Shown one piece after another: positions 9,004 through 17,986 of a DNA stretch of 64,000 bases. The translations under genes and the position numbers were made by a program. Below the pieces are notes generated by a model. It saw only the letters and a program-made list of their open reading frames with translations, was not told the origin of the DNA and searched no databases. Position 1 is the stretch's first letter, and every line of letters begins with the position of its first letter. The stretch comes from QHCA01 sp003244095 (GTDB lineage: Bacteria > Actinomycetota > Actinomycetes > Mycobacteriales > QHCA01): positions 1 through 64,000 of the forward strand of contig JBBQNN010000012.1 in assembly GCA_038329965.1 (NCBI GenBank). Reading direction: 5' to 3'.

Positions 9004-10296
9004 ATGATCGCCTCCGCCACGCGACGCCGCGTGCTCGCAATCACTCTCGCCCTCGGCCTGCTGGCCGCCATGACCAGCTCGGCGTCCGCGCAGCTGTCGC
9101 AGCCCGCCGTGGTCAGCCAGACGCCGGCGGTCAACACGCCCAACCTCTTCGGCGACACGACCATCCCCAAGCCGGCCGTCTATTCACTCGCGCAGCTCGG
9201 CGGCACGATGTTCGCCGGCGGCACGTTCCACGCGATCCAGAACCCGCCCCGGACCGTCACGTACACGCGGTTCGACCTGTTCAGCTTCAGCGCCTCCACC
9301 GGTGCGCTGAGCCAGACGTTCGGCCCCAAGCCCAACGGGCCCGTGTGGGCGCTGGCGGCAAGCGGCACGTCACTGTACGTCGGCGGTGAGTTCACCACAT
9401 TCAACGGCGTCACCCGCCCCGGGCTGGCCAAGGTCAGTGTGTTCACCGGTGCCCTCGACCCCAACTTCAAGCCCGTCGTCGTCTCCTCCGGCGACGTCAA
9501 GGAGATCCGGCTGCTCAACAACCGGCTGATCGTCGGCGGGTCGTTCCCCAAGCACCTGGCCGCACTCGACCCGACGACCGGCGCCGACACCGGCTACCTC
9601 AACCTCGGCATCGCCGGCACGGTCGCCTCCAACGCCGGGCCGACCCACATCTACCGCTTCGCGGTCAACCCCTCGGGCACCCGGCTGGTGGCGCTGGGCA
9701 ACTTCACCACGGTCAACGGCGCGAGCCGCGCCCGCGCCTTCATGGTGGACATGGCCAGCACCGTCACGGCACTCGACCCGTGGTACTACCAGCCGCTGGC
9801 CAGGATGTGCAATTCCCCCGAAATTCCGGGCTACCTGCGCGATGTGGACTTCTCCCCCGACGGCACCTACTTCGTGTTCGCCGCCACCGGCAGCATCTCC
9901 CGGCCCGGCGACAACGGCTCCACCGTGTGTGACGCGGCGGCCAGGTTCGAGACCGCCGATGCCGCACCGGCCAAGCCGACCTGGATCAACTACACCGGCG
10001 GGGACACCCTGCTCTCGGTGGCCGTCACCGGCGTGGCGGTCTACGTCAACGGCCACAACCGCTGGCTCGACAACCCGCTCGGCCACGACAGCTGCGGTGC
10101 CGGTTGCACCCCGCGCCCGGGCATCGGCGCGATCGACCCGACGTCGGGCAAGGCGCTGGCGTGGAACCCCACCAAGACCCGGGGGGTCGGCGGCCGGGAC
10201 CTGCTCGCCACCAGCACGGGGCTGTGGGTCGGCAGCGACGGCGCGATGTTCAACAACAAGTACCACTTCGGCATCGCCTTCGTCCCGCTGCCGTAG
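9004..10296 (+). CDS. Secreted delta-60/propeller-like repeat protein, copy 2
   Basis: ATG 9004 with a GGGGGAA ribosome site; 430 residues; signal peptide ending at SSASAQ. It matches copy 1 almost block for block (GTSLYVGGEFTT, NNRLIVGGSFPK, DVDFSPDGTYFVFA, NGHNRWLDNP, GIAFVPLP end) with a few small insertions, such as near residue 205. Both copies have paired Cys at corresponding sites, fitting an exported, disulfide-stabilised fold. The 172-bp gap between the copies has no clear gene. The gene converges on the GH26-like gene at 10336-11511. Confidence 0.8.
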   Translation: MIASATRRRVLAITLALGLLAAMTSSASAQLSQPAVVSQTPAVNTPNLFGDTTIPKPAVYSLAQLGGTMFAGGTFHAIQNPPRTVTYTRFDLFSFSASTGALSQTFGPKPNGPVWALAASGTSLYVGGEFTTFNGVTRPGLAKVSVFTGALDPNFKPVVVSSGDVKEIRLLNNRLIVGGSFPKHLAALDPTTGADTGYLNLGIAGTVASNAGPTHIYRFAVNPSGTRLVALGNFTTVNGASRARAFMVDMASTVTALDPWYYQPLARMCNSPEIPGYLRDVDFSPDGTYFVFAATGSISRPGDNGSTVCDAAARFETADAAPAKPTWINYTGGDTLLSVAVTGVAVYVNGHNRWLDNPLGHDSCGAGCTPRPGIGAIDPTSGKALAWNPTKTRGVGGRDLLATSTGLWVGSDGAMFNNKYHFGIAFVPLP

Positions 10297-10335
10297 CCTC
10301 CGGCGCCCGCTGCACCTGCCCGGTCAAGGAGCGGG

Positions 10336-11511
10336 TCAGGCGCTGACGATCGCCCGCCACGTCGCTCGCGACGGTGCGTCGGTCAGCCTGAAGTCGACCG
10401 AGCCGGGCTTGTGCACGTCGAAGTAGCACACGAACGCCGCGTGCCGCTGGCTGAGGTAGGACGCAAGTGAACGCAGCCACGCCGCCCGTCCGTAGCCGCT
10501 GGTGTCACTGGAGATGCGGGGGCTTGCGGTCTCGGCGATCCCGAACTGCTTCCCGAGGGAGGCGGAGAGGTCCGCGACCCCTTTGAACATGTCCACCGGG
10601 TTGGCGTAGAACGGTCGGCTGGCGTCCTGGCCGTAGTTGTAGCAATCCCACGCCATCACGTCGACGACGTCGCTGCCGGCGTAGTAGTTGCGCCAGCTGC
10701 GATGCGATCCCGGGGCGATGGTCCAGCACATCAGGACGAGGGTTGCCTTGAGGTCCGTCCGGCCGGTGCCGCGCTGGATGGCCCGGATATGGCTCCAGGC
10801 AGCCCGGTAGTCCGTGGCGGTGAACTGGCCCCCCTCGATGTCGTTCTCCGGCTCGTGGTCGTAGGACCAGTAGATCGGGTAGGCCCGGGATGCCCCGCGG
10901 AACCACGCGGCGAGCTCGGCGTCGTGCCGCCCGGACAGCACGTCCTTGGGCAGGTAGCGGAACGAGACGATGACAGGGATCCGGCCGTAGCCGGACAGGC
11001 CCGGCTCCCGGGGAGCCCCGGGATAGAACAGGCGGTAGGACTCGAGGCCGCCGTAGGCGTTGTTGGCCGTGTTGTACGCGGAAGCGTAGGAGACGCCCGG
11101 ACCGGGCTGCACCGTCACACCGAAGTAGGTGGACGACGGCACGACGGCCGCCAGCGGCGGCGCGGCGGCTGCCTTGGTGACCGGGGCGCCCGGCCGGGCG
11201 CCATGCGCGGCAGCCGCCGTCTGGCCGGCCTGCGGGGCCCGATCAGCGGACGAGGTGAGTGCGTCGTGCGGCGCTGCCGCGCTGGTCCCCGAGCCGCTCC
11301 CCCGCGAGGCAATGGCTGTCGTACTGGCCTGGGTCGCCGCCGGAGTGTCGGCAAGGGCCAGGACGGCCAGGATGCCGACCAGCCGAACCAGCGGAGAGCG
11401 CTGTTGCGGCGCAGGACGGCGATGGCGGTGCGGCGAGTGCCGAGCAGCGGTGTGGCGGCGGCGGGCAGATGAATGTGACGCAGGTTGGGGAGGGCAACCA
11501 GTGTCGGGCAT
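10336..11511 (-). CDS. Secreted GH26-like glycoside hydrolase, paralogue 1
   Basis: 391 residues from ATG 11511. After a basic, His-rich start there is a hydrophobic export segment (about 43-60) and a long Ala/Ser/Thr-rich linker. The catalytic-type domain begins near residue 128 (YFGVTVQPGPG). WSYDHEPENDI carries the candidate acid/base Glu, DVMAWDCYNYG lies on a late strand, and FGIAETASPR carries the candidate nucleophile Glu. These placements fit GH26-type mannanase-like barrels, but the substrate is unknown. It is the first of three tandem, same-strand paralogues beside a polysaccharide locus, which suggests trimming or release of the secreted polymer. Confidence 0.78.
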   Translation of the reverse strand: MPDTGCPPQPASHSSARRRHTAARHSPHRHRRPAPQQRSPLVRLVGILAVLALADTPAATQASTTAIASRGSGSGTSAAAPHDALTSSADRAPQAGQTAAAAHGARPGAPVTKAAAAPPLAAVVPSSTYFGVTVQPGPGVSYASAYNTANNAYGGLESYRLFYPGAPREPGLSGYGRIPVIVSFRYLPKDVLSGRHDAELAAWFRGASRAYPIYWSYDHEPENDIEGGQFTATDYRAAWSHIRAIQRGTGRTDLKATLVLMCWTIAPGSHRSWRNYYAGSDVVDVMAWDCYNYGQDASRPFYANPVDMFKGVADLSASLGKQFGIAETASPRISSDTSGYGRAAWLRSLASYLSQRHAAFVCYFDVHKPGSVDFRLTDAPSRATWRAIVSA

Positions 11512-11639
11512 ATGAGGTCTTCCGTAGACGAATCCTTCGACCCAGGCACCTTAGCGGTCTCCGTGGCGGTCGGCCAGACTTGGGCGCATGCACATGCAGC
11601 TGCAGGCTGCAGGCGGCGCCGAGCCAACTGGTCAGTGGC

Positions 11640-12545
11640 TCAGGGGACCTGGTCGACGACCACGTCGTGCCAGGCACCGCGCGAAGGCTTGTCCAGCAGG
11701 CGGTAGTCGGTGCCCGCCCCGTTGGTGTCGAAGTAGCTCACGAACGCCGCCCCCCGACTGCTCAGGTAGCGCGCGCAGGCCGTCAGCCACGCTGCCCGGC
11801 CCTGCCCGCGGTCGCCACCCGCCAGCGTGCTGCCCAGCTCGGCGATCCCCCAGGGCAGACCGACGCTGCGGGAATCCGCGATCGCGTTGGCGAACAGGTT
11901 GGCCGGGGTGCCGTAACCCCCGGCACCGTTGCCGTGGTTGTAGCAGTCCCAACCCATGACGTCGACGTTCGCGCTGCCGGCGAAGTAGTCGCGCCAGTTC
12001 CTGCCGGAGGCGGGATTGGCCGTGAAGCACATCAGGATCAGCGTGGACCGGAGCTTGGGGTTGGCCGCCGAACGAGCCAGCTGCGTCACGTGCTGGAATG
12101 CGGCCCGGTAGTCTGCGGCGGTGAACTCGCCGCGCGCGATGTTGTCCTCGGGCTCGTGCATGTAGGAGTACCACGTCATGCGGTCGGTCGGCGCGCTCGC
12201 GAACCAGTCACGGATCAGCGTGTCGTACCTGCCGGAGAGGACGTCCTTCGGCGGGATCCGCCACGAGACGATGGCGTCGTGGGTCTTGAGCTTCGCCGTC
12301 AGGGCGGGCCACGAGTCGGGAGCGTTGCCGTCGAAGTAGCGGATGACACCAAGGTGCCCGTAGGCGCTCTCCGAGCGCCGCAAAGCCGCACTGAAGCTCT
12401 CACCCGGCTGCGGCTTGACCACAGCGCCGAAGGCCGTGTCCCCGGCCGCGCCGGACGGCGTCGAGGTGACCACTGCGACGACACCCAGCGCGAGGACGGT
12501 CGCGGCAACCACGAGTCGATGTTTGGCGGCGAAGGTCCTCGGCAT
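11640..12545 (-). CDS. Secreted GH26-like glycoside hydrolase, paralogue 2
   Basis: ATG 12545 is chosen because GAGGAC precedes it and a signal peptide follows at once (basic MPRTFAAKHR, then a VVAATVLALGVVAVV core). An upstream in-frame start would add 54 unlikely residues. 301 residues. Candidate catalytic motifs are YSYMHEPEDNI and WGIAELGSTL, with DVMGWDCYNHG between, as in its neighbours. It lacks the long linker of paralogue 1 and the extra domain of paralogue 3, so it is nearly a bare catalytic domain. Confidence 0.78.
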   Translation of the reverse strand: MPRTFAAKHRLVVAATVLALGVVAVVTSTPSGAAGDTAFGAVVKPQPGESFSAALRRSESAYGHLGVIRYFDGNAPDSWPALTAKLKTHDAIVSWRIPPKDVLSGRYDTLIRDWFASAPTDRMTWYSYMHEPEDNIARGEFTAADYRAAFQHVTQLARSAANPKLRSTLILMCFTANPASGRNWRDYFAGSANVDVMGWDCYNHGNGAGGYGTPANLFANAIADSRSVGLPWGIAELGSTLAGGDRGQGRAAWLTACARYLSSRGAAFVSYFDTNGAGTDYRLLDKPSRGAWHDVVVDQVP

Positions 12546-12706
12546 GGGGCCTGTCCTCTTGCTCGGTGTGCCGGTCTCGGCAGGGACCGGTGTCGACCCC
12601 CGGGGACATAGTGCCATCTTCCCGGTCGTAGGGTCGCCTCTGGGGTCATATGCCGCGAAATGCCGATTGCCGGCCTGCGCGGGCGGCGATGGCAACAGAG
12701 CCGCCA

Positions 12707-12747
12707 AACGGCGAGAATCCCCTGGAGGCCAGGGGATTCTCGCCGTT
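12707..12747. terminator. Perfect 19-bp stem hairpin between GH26-like genes
   Basis: Bases 12707-12725 are the exact reverse complement of 12729-12747, with AGG as the loop. It sits 41 bp past the stop of the minus-strand gene ending at 12789 and before the next gene starting at 12545. That position suits a transcription terminator or an RNA-stabilising hairpin. No long U-run follows on either strand, so simple intrinsic termination is not certain. Confidence 0.5.
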
Positions 12748-12788
12748 CATGGGCTGCTCTGCAGGACGCGTCCTGCGATCGGCGGAGC

Positions 12789-14117
12789 CTAGTGCCAGGA
12801 GCCCGCCGCGGCGGCATCGAGCGCGTTCGGGAAGCTGGTCACCGAGACGTCCCACCAGCAGGCGAACTTCGCGCCGCCGGCCCGCAGGGCCACGGCCAAC
12901 TTCAGCGCCCAGGCCGCCCGGTTGGCGGAACTGTCCAGGATCGGCGACCCGCTCTCGGCCAGACCCCAGGGGAGGTGCGTCTCGTTCGCCACCGTGAGGA
13001 TGGGGGCGATGAGATTGGCCGGGTCGATGTAGGTGGGCGGGTTGTTCTTGGTGCCCGGGTTGTAGGCGTCCCAGGAGATCGAGTCGACCGAGCCCGCTGG
13101 GTAGTAGTTGTGCCAGTTGCGGCCGGAGTTGGTGTTCAGCGTGTACCGCATCAGGATCAGTGTCGGCACGGCTCCACCGGCGCGGATGGCCCCCGCGTAG
13201 GTGGCCCAGGTCGCCCGGTAGCTGGCCTGCGCGGCGGCGGTCGTGAAGTTGTCCTCCGGCTCGTGGTACCAGGAGGCCCACACCTTCATCCCGACGGGCT
13301 TCGAGGCGAGGAAGGCCTGCACCTGAGCAGGGGTGCCGGACTTCCAGGAGACCACTGCCGCCGAACCGGCCGGCAACGACGTGAGCAGTGCCGAGTCGGA
13401 CCACCTGGCGGGCGGAGCGCCGGTGAAGAAGACCCGGGCGACGTACACGGGGTGGTTGAACATGCTGACGGAGCCCAGCCGGGCGACGTCGCTGTTGTCG
13501 TTGATGGAGGAACCGAAGAGCGCCGTCGGCACGACGACCGCGGCCGGCGTCCAGGTCACCGAGAGCGTCGGTGCGTCGACGGTCCCGTCCTTGGAGTGCA
13601 ACCGCGCGATGGTGCCGGCGTCCCGGGCACGCAGCGCCACCGACACCACGCCGTTGCCGTGCACCACGGGGGTCAGGTTGACATCGGTGGTGACGCCACC
13701 ATCCACAGTGGTCGAGCCGGCGATGAGGGTGCCGAGCGCGGGTGCGTTCTTCGAGGTCAGGCTGGTCTCGGACCAGGTGGTCGACGAGACCCGGTAGGCG
13801 TTCAGGGCCGGAGTCAGGTGGCCGTCGAGGCGGTGGGTGTGCAGCTTGGCGGCGTTGATGGTCGCGCCGGCCGGGATGCCGGAGACCGTGAAGCGCAGGT
13901 AGGCAACCTTCCCGGCGCCTGACTCGGCACTGAGCTTCAGCGAGGTTCCGGTGTTGAGGAGCGGGCTCGTCGGCGTCGTGTACGCGTCGTCGGTGGGACC
14001 GACGACCGTCACCTTCTGGGTGCTTGCCGCGCCGGCGACTTGTGCGGGCAACAGCATCCCGATGAGGGTGGCCGCCGCCCCGATCGAGACTAGAGCAGTG
14101 GTCCGTAGTGGGCGCAT
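12789..14117 (-). CDS. Secreted DNRLRE/CBM-like plus GH26-like hydrolase, paralogue 3
   Basis: ATG 14117 has AGGAGA in front of it; 442 residues. A signal peptide ends near residue 30 (VAGAAS). Residues about 35-195 look like a DNRLRE/CBM96-type carbohydrate-binding module (DDAYTTPTSPLLNTG, AYLRFTVSGIPAGATI, TTWSETSLT). Residues about 205-442 are the GH26-like domain with WYHEPEDNF, SISWDAYNPG and WGLAESGSPI. The third paralogue therefore adds a binding module for an insoluble or surface glycan. It is divergent from the sulfotransferase gene at 14209; the 91-bp gap holds both promoters. Confidence 0.8.
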   Translation of the reverse strand: MRPLRTTALVSIGAAATLIGMLLPAQVAGAASTQKVTVVGPTDDAYTTPTSPLLNTGTSLKLSAESGAGKVAYLRFTVSGIPAGATINAAKLHTHRLDGHLTPALNAYRVSSTTWSETSLTSKNAPALGTLIAGSTTVDGGVTTDVNLTPVVHGNGVVSVALRARDAGTIARLHSKDGTVDAPTLSVTWTPAAVVVPTALFGSSINDNSDVARLGSVSMFNHPVYVARVFFTGAPPARWSDSALLTSLPAGSAAVVSWKSGTPAQVQAFLASKPVGMKVWASWYHEPEDNFTTAAAQASYRATWATYAGAIRAGGAVPTLILMRYTLNTNSGRNWHNYYPAGSVDSISWDAYNPGTKNNPPTYIDPANLIAPILTVANETHLPWGLAESGSPILDSSANRAAWALKLAVALRAGGAKFACWWDVSVTSFPNALDAAAAGSWH

Positions 14118-14208
14118 CAGGACTTCTCCTAGAGTGGGCATGTGGTACCTACTGCTTCGGGAGGAGTCCGCACCGACTGCTTGGGCCAAACGGGTGGCGC
14201 AGCAGCCG

Positions 14209-15009
14209 ATGTCTGAAATGGCGGTTGACGGCCACCGACTGGTGTTCATCGGCGGGCTCCATCGCAGCGGCACCACTCCGATGGCCCGTTGCCTCGCCGA
14301 GCACCCGCAGGTGAGCGGATTCGCCGGGACCGGCGTCAAGGAAGACGAGGGCCAGCACCTGCAGACGGTCTATCCCTCGGCGCGTGAGCACGGCGGTGCC
14401 GGCCACTTCGCGGTGGCCGAAGCCGCGCACCTGACTGAAGAATCGGCATTGGCGACCGAGGCCAACGCGCGCCGCCTTTTCGAGCAGTGGCAACCACACT
14501 GGGACCTCGCTCGGCCGGTCCTCATCGAGAAGTCACCACCCAACCTCGTGATGACGCGGTTCCTTCAGTCGCTTTTTCCGGACGCGCGTTTCCTGATCGT
14601 CGTGCGACACCCCGTCGTGGTGTCGCTGTCGACGATGAAGTGGGTCGATGACTCGCTGGAGACGTTGTTGGAGGCCTGGTTTCACGCGCACGACGTCTTC
14701 GTCGGCGACGCGGCCCGGCTGCACCGGGTGCAGGTGGTGAAGTACGAGGACTTCGTCAGCGACACCGTTCGTACGTTGAGCGACGTCGCCGGATTCCTCG
14801 ACCTGACCGGCGACGTACCGGCCGGAAGCGTGGCCCAGGACCGCAGCGACGGCTACGTCGACCAGTGGCACCAACTGAAGACCGCGAAGGCGCCATGGCG
14901 CCGGGCCAGGTACCAGCGCCTGTGTGACCGGTTCGAGAATCGGGCGAACGCCTACGGCTACAGCCTGCTGGACCTGAAGCGGCGGGGGCCGTTCCCTGAG
15001 ATCGGCTGA
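14209..15009 (+). CDS. PAPS-dependent sulfotransferase (1 of 6)
   Basis: From ATG 14209 the protein has 266 residues; ATG 14140 and ATG 14218 are alternatives and no ribosome site is decisive. The 5'-phosphosulfate loop is GGLHRSGTT (about 15-23), and the 3'-phosphate-binding strand is LIVVRHPVVVSLST in mid-protein. KSPPN and YEDFV are further family features. Such enzymes transfer sulfate from PAPS to a hydroxyl or amine. It lacks the CxCG block shared by four other sulfotransferases here. The acceptor is probably a sugar, given the neighbours, but is not shown by sequence. Confidence 0.82.
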   Translation: MSEMAVDGHRLVFIGGLHRSGTTPMARCLAEHPQVSGFAGTGVKEDEGQHLQTVYPSAREHGGAGHFAVAEAAHLTEESALATEANARRLFEQWQPHWDLARPVLIEKSPPNLVMTRFLQSLFPDARFLIVVRHPVVVSLSTMKWVDDSLETLLEAWFHAHDVFVGDAARLHRVQVVKYEDFVSDTVRTLSDVAGFLDLTGDVPAGSVAQDRSDGYVDQWHQLKTAKAPWRRARYQRLCDRFENRANAYGYSLLDLKRRGPFPEIG

Positions 15010-15030
15010 GCCGGCGTCGCCGCCGAGCGG

Positions 15031-15897
15031 TCAACCCTCCGTCTGACTCCGGTCGCCGCCCCGCTCGTCCAGCAGGTCGAGCGCCTCGGCCGTCGTGGCA
15101 CTGTCGACCTTGCGCGCGAAGAAGTCCGTCCCCGCCACGGCCGCCGCGACGTCACCCGTCGTCAGGAACTCCGGATGCGGTTGACCCTCGGTCCACCGGA
15201 TGTAGCGGCGCCGATCGTTGACGATGTCGAGATGGTCACTGTCGTTGAGCAGCAGGGTCGGCAGGAACGCCTCGTCGGGCACCGAGCAGGTGCTGAGATA
15301 CCGCTCGACCCGCGCCAACCGGAGCCGTTGCTCGATGACGTGCGCCACGGCCGACGCGCCCAGGTTGACCCACATGTCGCCCACGAAGAGCCTGGTGCCG
15401 TCGACGAACGGGTGCCGCCGAGGCAGCGGCACCGAGCGGTGGCTGCCGGGCAGCCGGCGACGGTGCAGGTAGCGGCGGCGCGTGACGCCCTGCCACCGGT
15501 GCACGTCACCCACCGGGTCCGCGTCGACCGGGAAGTAACGGAGGAAGGCGTCGTGTGGTGAGCCGGTGAGCTCGGCCTCGATGTCCTGCATCGGCCGGCA
15601 CGGGTAGTCCTGACCCGAGGTCAGCAGCACCCACGACAACTCAGGAACCTGCTTCGCGGCGTAGGCGATCGTCGACAGCATCGTGCGCGCCAGTCCCATG
15701 CCGCCCCAGTTGCTGGGTTGCGCGTCGGGCACCCGCAGGACCCGGGCGGAGGCGGGAAGGTCGAGCTCGGGGCCGCGCGGATCGTGGTGCAGGACCACCA
15801 CCGTGTCGGTGCCCTCCGTGAGGCGAGCCACGAGTCGACGGACCAGGGGCGGATCCCGGTGGGACAGCACGATGACGACGACCGGGCCTGAGGGCAC
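15031..15897 (-). CDS. Core-2/I-branching (GT14-type) glycosyltransferase
   Basis: 288 residues from ATG 15897. The order of motifs follows the core-2/I-branching beta-GlcNAc transferase and peptide xylosyltransferase family: N-terminal VIVLSHRDP strand, NWGGMGLARTML, LLTSGQDYPCRP, GDMWVNLG, SVPDEAFLPTLLLN, and a final YIRWTEGQPHP. There is no membrane anchor, as usual in bacterial members, so it would act in the cytosol or at the membrane face. It probably adds GlcNAc or xylose in building the repeat unit. Converges with the sulfotransferase at 14209-15009; 21 bp separate them. Confidence 0.82.
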   Translation of the reverse strand: MPSGPVVVIVLSHRDPPLVRRLVARLTEGTDTVVVLHHDPRGPELDLPASARVLRVPDAQPSNWGGMGLARTMLSTIAYAAKQVPELSWVLLTSGQDYPCRPMQDIEAELTGSPHDAFLRYFPVDADPVGDVHRWQGVTRRRYLHRRRLPGSHRSVPLPRRHPFVDGTRLFVGDMWVNLGASAVAHVIEQRLRLARVERYLSTCSVPDEAFLPTLLLNDSDHLDIVNDRRRYIRWTEGQPHPEFLTTGDVAAAVAGTDFFARKVDSATTAEALDLLDERGGDRSQTEG

Positions 15898-15924
15898 GTG
15901 CCGTACCTCCGATCGTGGTGACGG

Positions 15925-16908
15925 TCAGGTCACCGTGGCCGTTGAACCGCTCGGCGCGAGCACCGTCCAGATGGCACCGTGGTTGGGATACACGACTTTC
16001 TTGGACCCGTCCACGACGTTCGCCAGCGTCTTGGCACTGGGGCGGTACCAGCTCCCCTGCACGCCGAAGCCCCCGGAGACCACGGTGGCCGGCCCGGAGC
16101 CGAGCACTGCCGCGCTCTGGATCGTCGCAAGTGGATGGTGCACGACGATCGCGTTGTACGGCATGACGAGGACCTCGACGGTGGCCGCCGCGACCGGTGT
16201 GCCGCCGACCGCCGACCGCCACAGGGCCGCCGCGGCGTCGTAGGTCCACGTCTGGGTGGCCCGGCCGGGCATGGTGACGACCAACCGGTGGGCGACCTTG
16301 CGGCCGGCAGCCAACGGCTGGCCTGGCCCGGCGAAGGGCACGACCCCCGGTGGCGGACGCAGGCCGTGCGGTGCCGCCGCGAACAGGGACGGGGTGGCAG
16401 CCGAGCCGGGGGCGGAGAGCTCGCACACGCCCGCCCCGGAGAGTTGCTTGACGAAGCCGCTGGTGCCGCCGCTGAAGGCCGCACAGCCGTGCAGGACGGT
16501 GAGCAGCTTGGGGTCGGTGGGCCGGGTCGAGGTCACGGGCCCCACTCGGGCCGAGTCGCGCGACTGGAACACCGCCACGAGCCGGACCAGACCGCCCTCC
16601 GCGTACTCGGCATAGACCACGTCGGCGGTGCTCAGACCGTAGGGCGAGCTGCCCCCCGCCACGCCCACGATCACGGCGATGGCCGGTCGAGCCGCCATCG
16701 CAGCGGTCGTGGTCATCCCGGTCAGCGGTGCCACGGGGCCGGTCGCCCCGGGTGTCGGCGACGGGGACGAGGACGGCGAGCCGGACGGAGAGGCGCTCGG
16801 CAGGGTCTGATTGGCGGCGGGTTTGGAGCACCCGGCGAGCGCCAGGGCCGTGACGAGGGCTGCGGACAGGCCGACGGCACCGTTGCGGCGCGTGCGCGGT
16901 CCGGTCAT
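15925..16908 (-). CDS. DUF3048 (YerB-like) lipoprotein
   Basis: ATG 16908 starts a lipoprotein signal: basic N-terminus, hydrophobic core and lipobox LAGC. A Ser/Pro-rich linker follows. The DUF3048 region shows IAVIVGVAGGSSPYGLS, ADVVYAEYAEGG and the VGPVTSTRPTD motif; the C-terminal half ends in a conserved GxWYRP and NHGAIW section. 327 residues. Family members are exported and of unknown function, with suggested cell-wall roles. Divergent from the sulfotransferase at 17042. Confidence 0.85.
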   Translation of the reverse strand: MTGPRTRRNGAVGLSAALVTALALAGCSKPAANQTLPSASPSGSPSSSPSPTPGATGPVAPLTGMTTTAAMAARPAIAVIVGVAGGSSPYGLSTADVVYAEYAEGGLVRLVAVFQSRDSARVGPVTSTRPTDPKLLTVLHGCAAFSGGTSGFVKQLSGAGVCELSAPGSAATPSLFAAAPHGLRPPPGVVPFAGPGQPLAAGRKVAHRLVVTMPGRATQTWTYDAAAALWRSAVGGTPVAAATVEVLVMPYNAIVVHHPLATIQSAAVLGSGPATVVSGGFGVQGSWYRPSAKTLANVVDGSKKVVYPNHGAIWTVLAPSGSTATVT

Positions 16909-17041
16909 GTGAGTCCCGTCGGGAGGTTGGCGAGGCGCCGGCAGTATCGGCGGTGCGAGCGGCGGCAGCTTTGAGTGTATCGACCTCGCGTTAGAGTCAG
17001 ACTGACGCGCAGGGCAGCGCGCAGTCAGCGTGGGGAGCAGC

Positions 17042-17986
17042 ATGCCGGTAGGCAGCCAGACGCAGCCGTTCGCTGTGCTCTACGTCGGCGGCATGCCGCG
17101 AAGCGGATCCACGCTCACCGATCTCATGCTGGATCGGCTGCCCGGTCACGTGGCGGTCGGCGAATTGTTCTACCTCTGGCGCAACGGGCTGGCCCACGAC
17201 GGTCTGTGCGCCTGTGGCGAGCCCTTCTCCGGCTGCGAGTTCTGGCAGGCCGTGGGCGCCAAGGCCTTCGGCGGCTGGGACGGCGTGGACGCCGACCGCA
17301 TCATGGCACTGCAGGGCAGCGTGGACGCGACGCGCTGGATACCGCTGCTGCTGTCACCCTGGCGGCCGGTCAGGTTCCAGCGGGCGCTCGACGAGTACGT
17401 CGGCGTACTGCTCTCGCTCTATGCCGCCATTGCCGAGGTGTCCGGTGGCCAGGTGGTCGTGGACTCCTCCAAGCGTCCCTCGCTGGCGTTCGTCCTGCGG
17501 CGGGCCGGCCCGCGCCTGACCGTCGCCCACGTCCTGCGTGATCCCCGGGGCGTGGCCTACTCGTTCAGCAAGCACGTGGAGTTGCCGCCGGGAGCTGCCC
17601 TCCGCGAGCAGATGCCGCGCAGCTCGACGCTCAAGGTGAGCCGCCGCTGGGTCACCGTCAACGCCCTCATCTCCACCCTGTCGGTCCTCGGCGTCCCCAC
17701 GGTCCGGATCCGCTACGAGGATCTGGTCGAGCGGCCGCGGCGCGAGCTCACCCGGATCGCGACCGCCGAGGGGTTGGCCACCTCCGACGCCGACTTCGGC
17801 TTCCTCACCGCACAGGGCATGACCGTCCCCGAGACCCACGTCGTGGCCGGCGGTCGCATCCGCCTCGCCGACGGCGTGCTGCCGCTGCGGCTGGACGACG
17901 CGTGGCGGCGCGAGATGTCCGGGCGGTCGCGCCGCCTGGTGAGCGCGGTCACCCTCGTCGCGCGGTTCGCGTACGGCTACCGATGA
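17042..17986 (+). CDS. PAPS-dependent sulfotransferase (2 of 6), CxCG type
   Basis: ATG 17042 is preceded by GGGGAG; GTG 17030 is in frame but less well placed. 314 residues. The PAPS loop is GGMPRSGST (16-24), and the 3'-phosphate strand is VAHVLRDPRGVAYS. Cys56, Cys58 and Cys65 lie in a C-x-C-G-x2-F-x2-C-x-F-W block also found in the next gene and in those at 24418 and 32144. VVVDSSKRPSLA and RYEDLVERP are other family positions. The stop overlaps the following sulfotransferase start (ATGA), so the pair is co-translated. Confidence 0.85.
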   Translation: MPVGSQTQPFAVLYVGGMPRSGSTLTDLMLDRLPGHVAVGELFYLWRNGLAHDGLCACGEPFSGCEFWQAVGAKAFGGWDGVDADRIMALQGSVDATRWIPLLLSPWRPVRFQRALDEYVGVLLSLYAAIAEVSGGQVVVDSSKRPSLAFVLRRAGPRLTVAHVLRDPRGVAYSFSKHVELPPGAALREQMPRSSTLKVSRRWVTVNALISTLSVLGVPTVRIRYEDLVERPRRELTRIATAEGLATSDADFGFLTAQGMTVPETHVVAGGRIRLADGVLPLRLDDAWRREMSGRSRRLVSAVTLVARFAYGYR

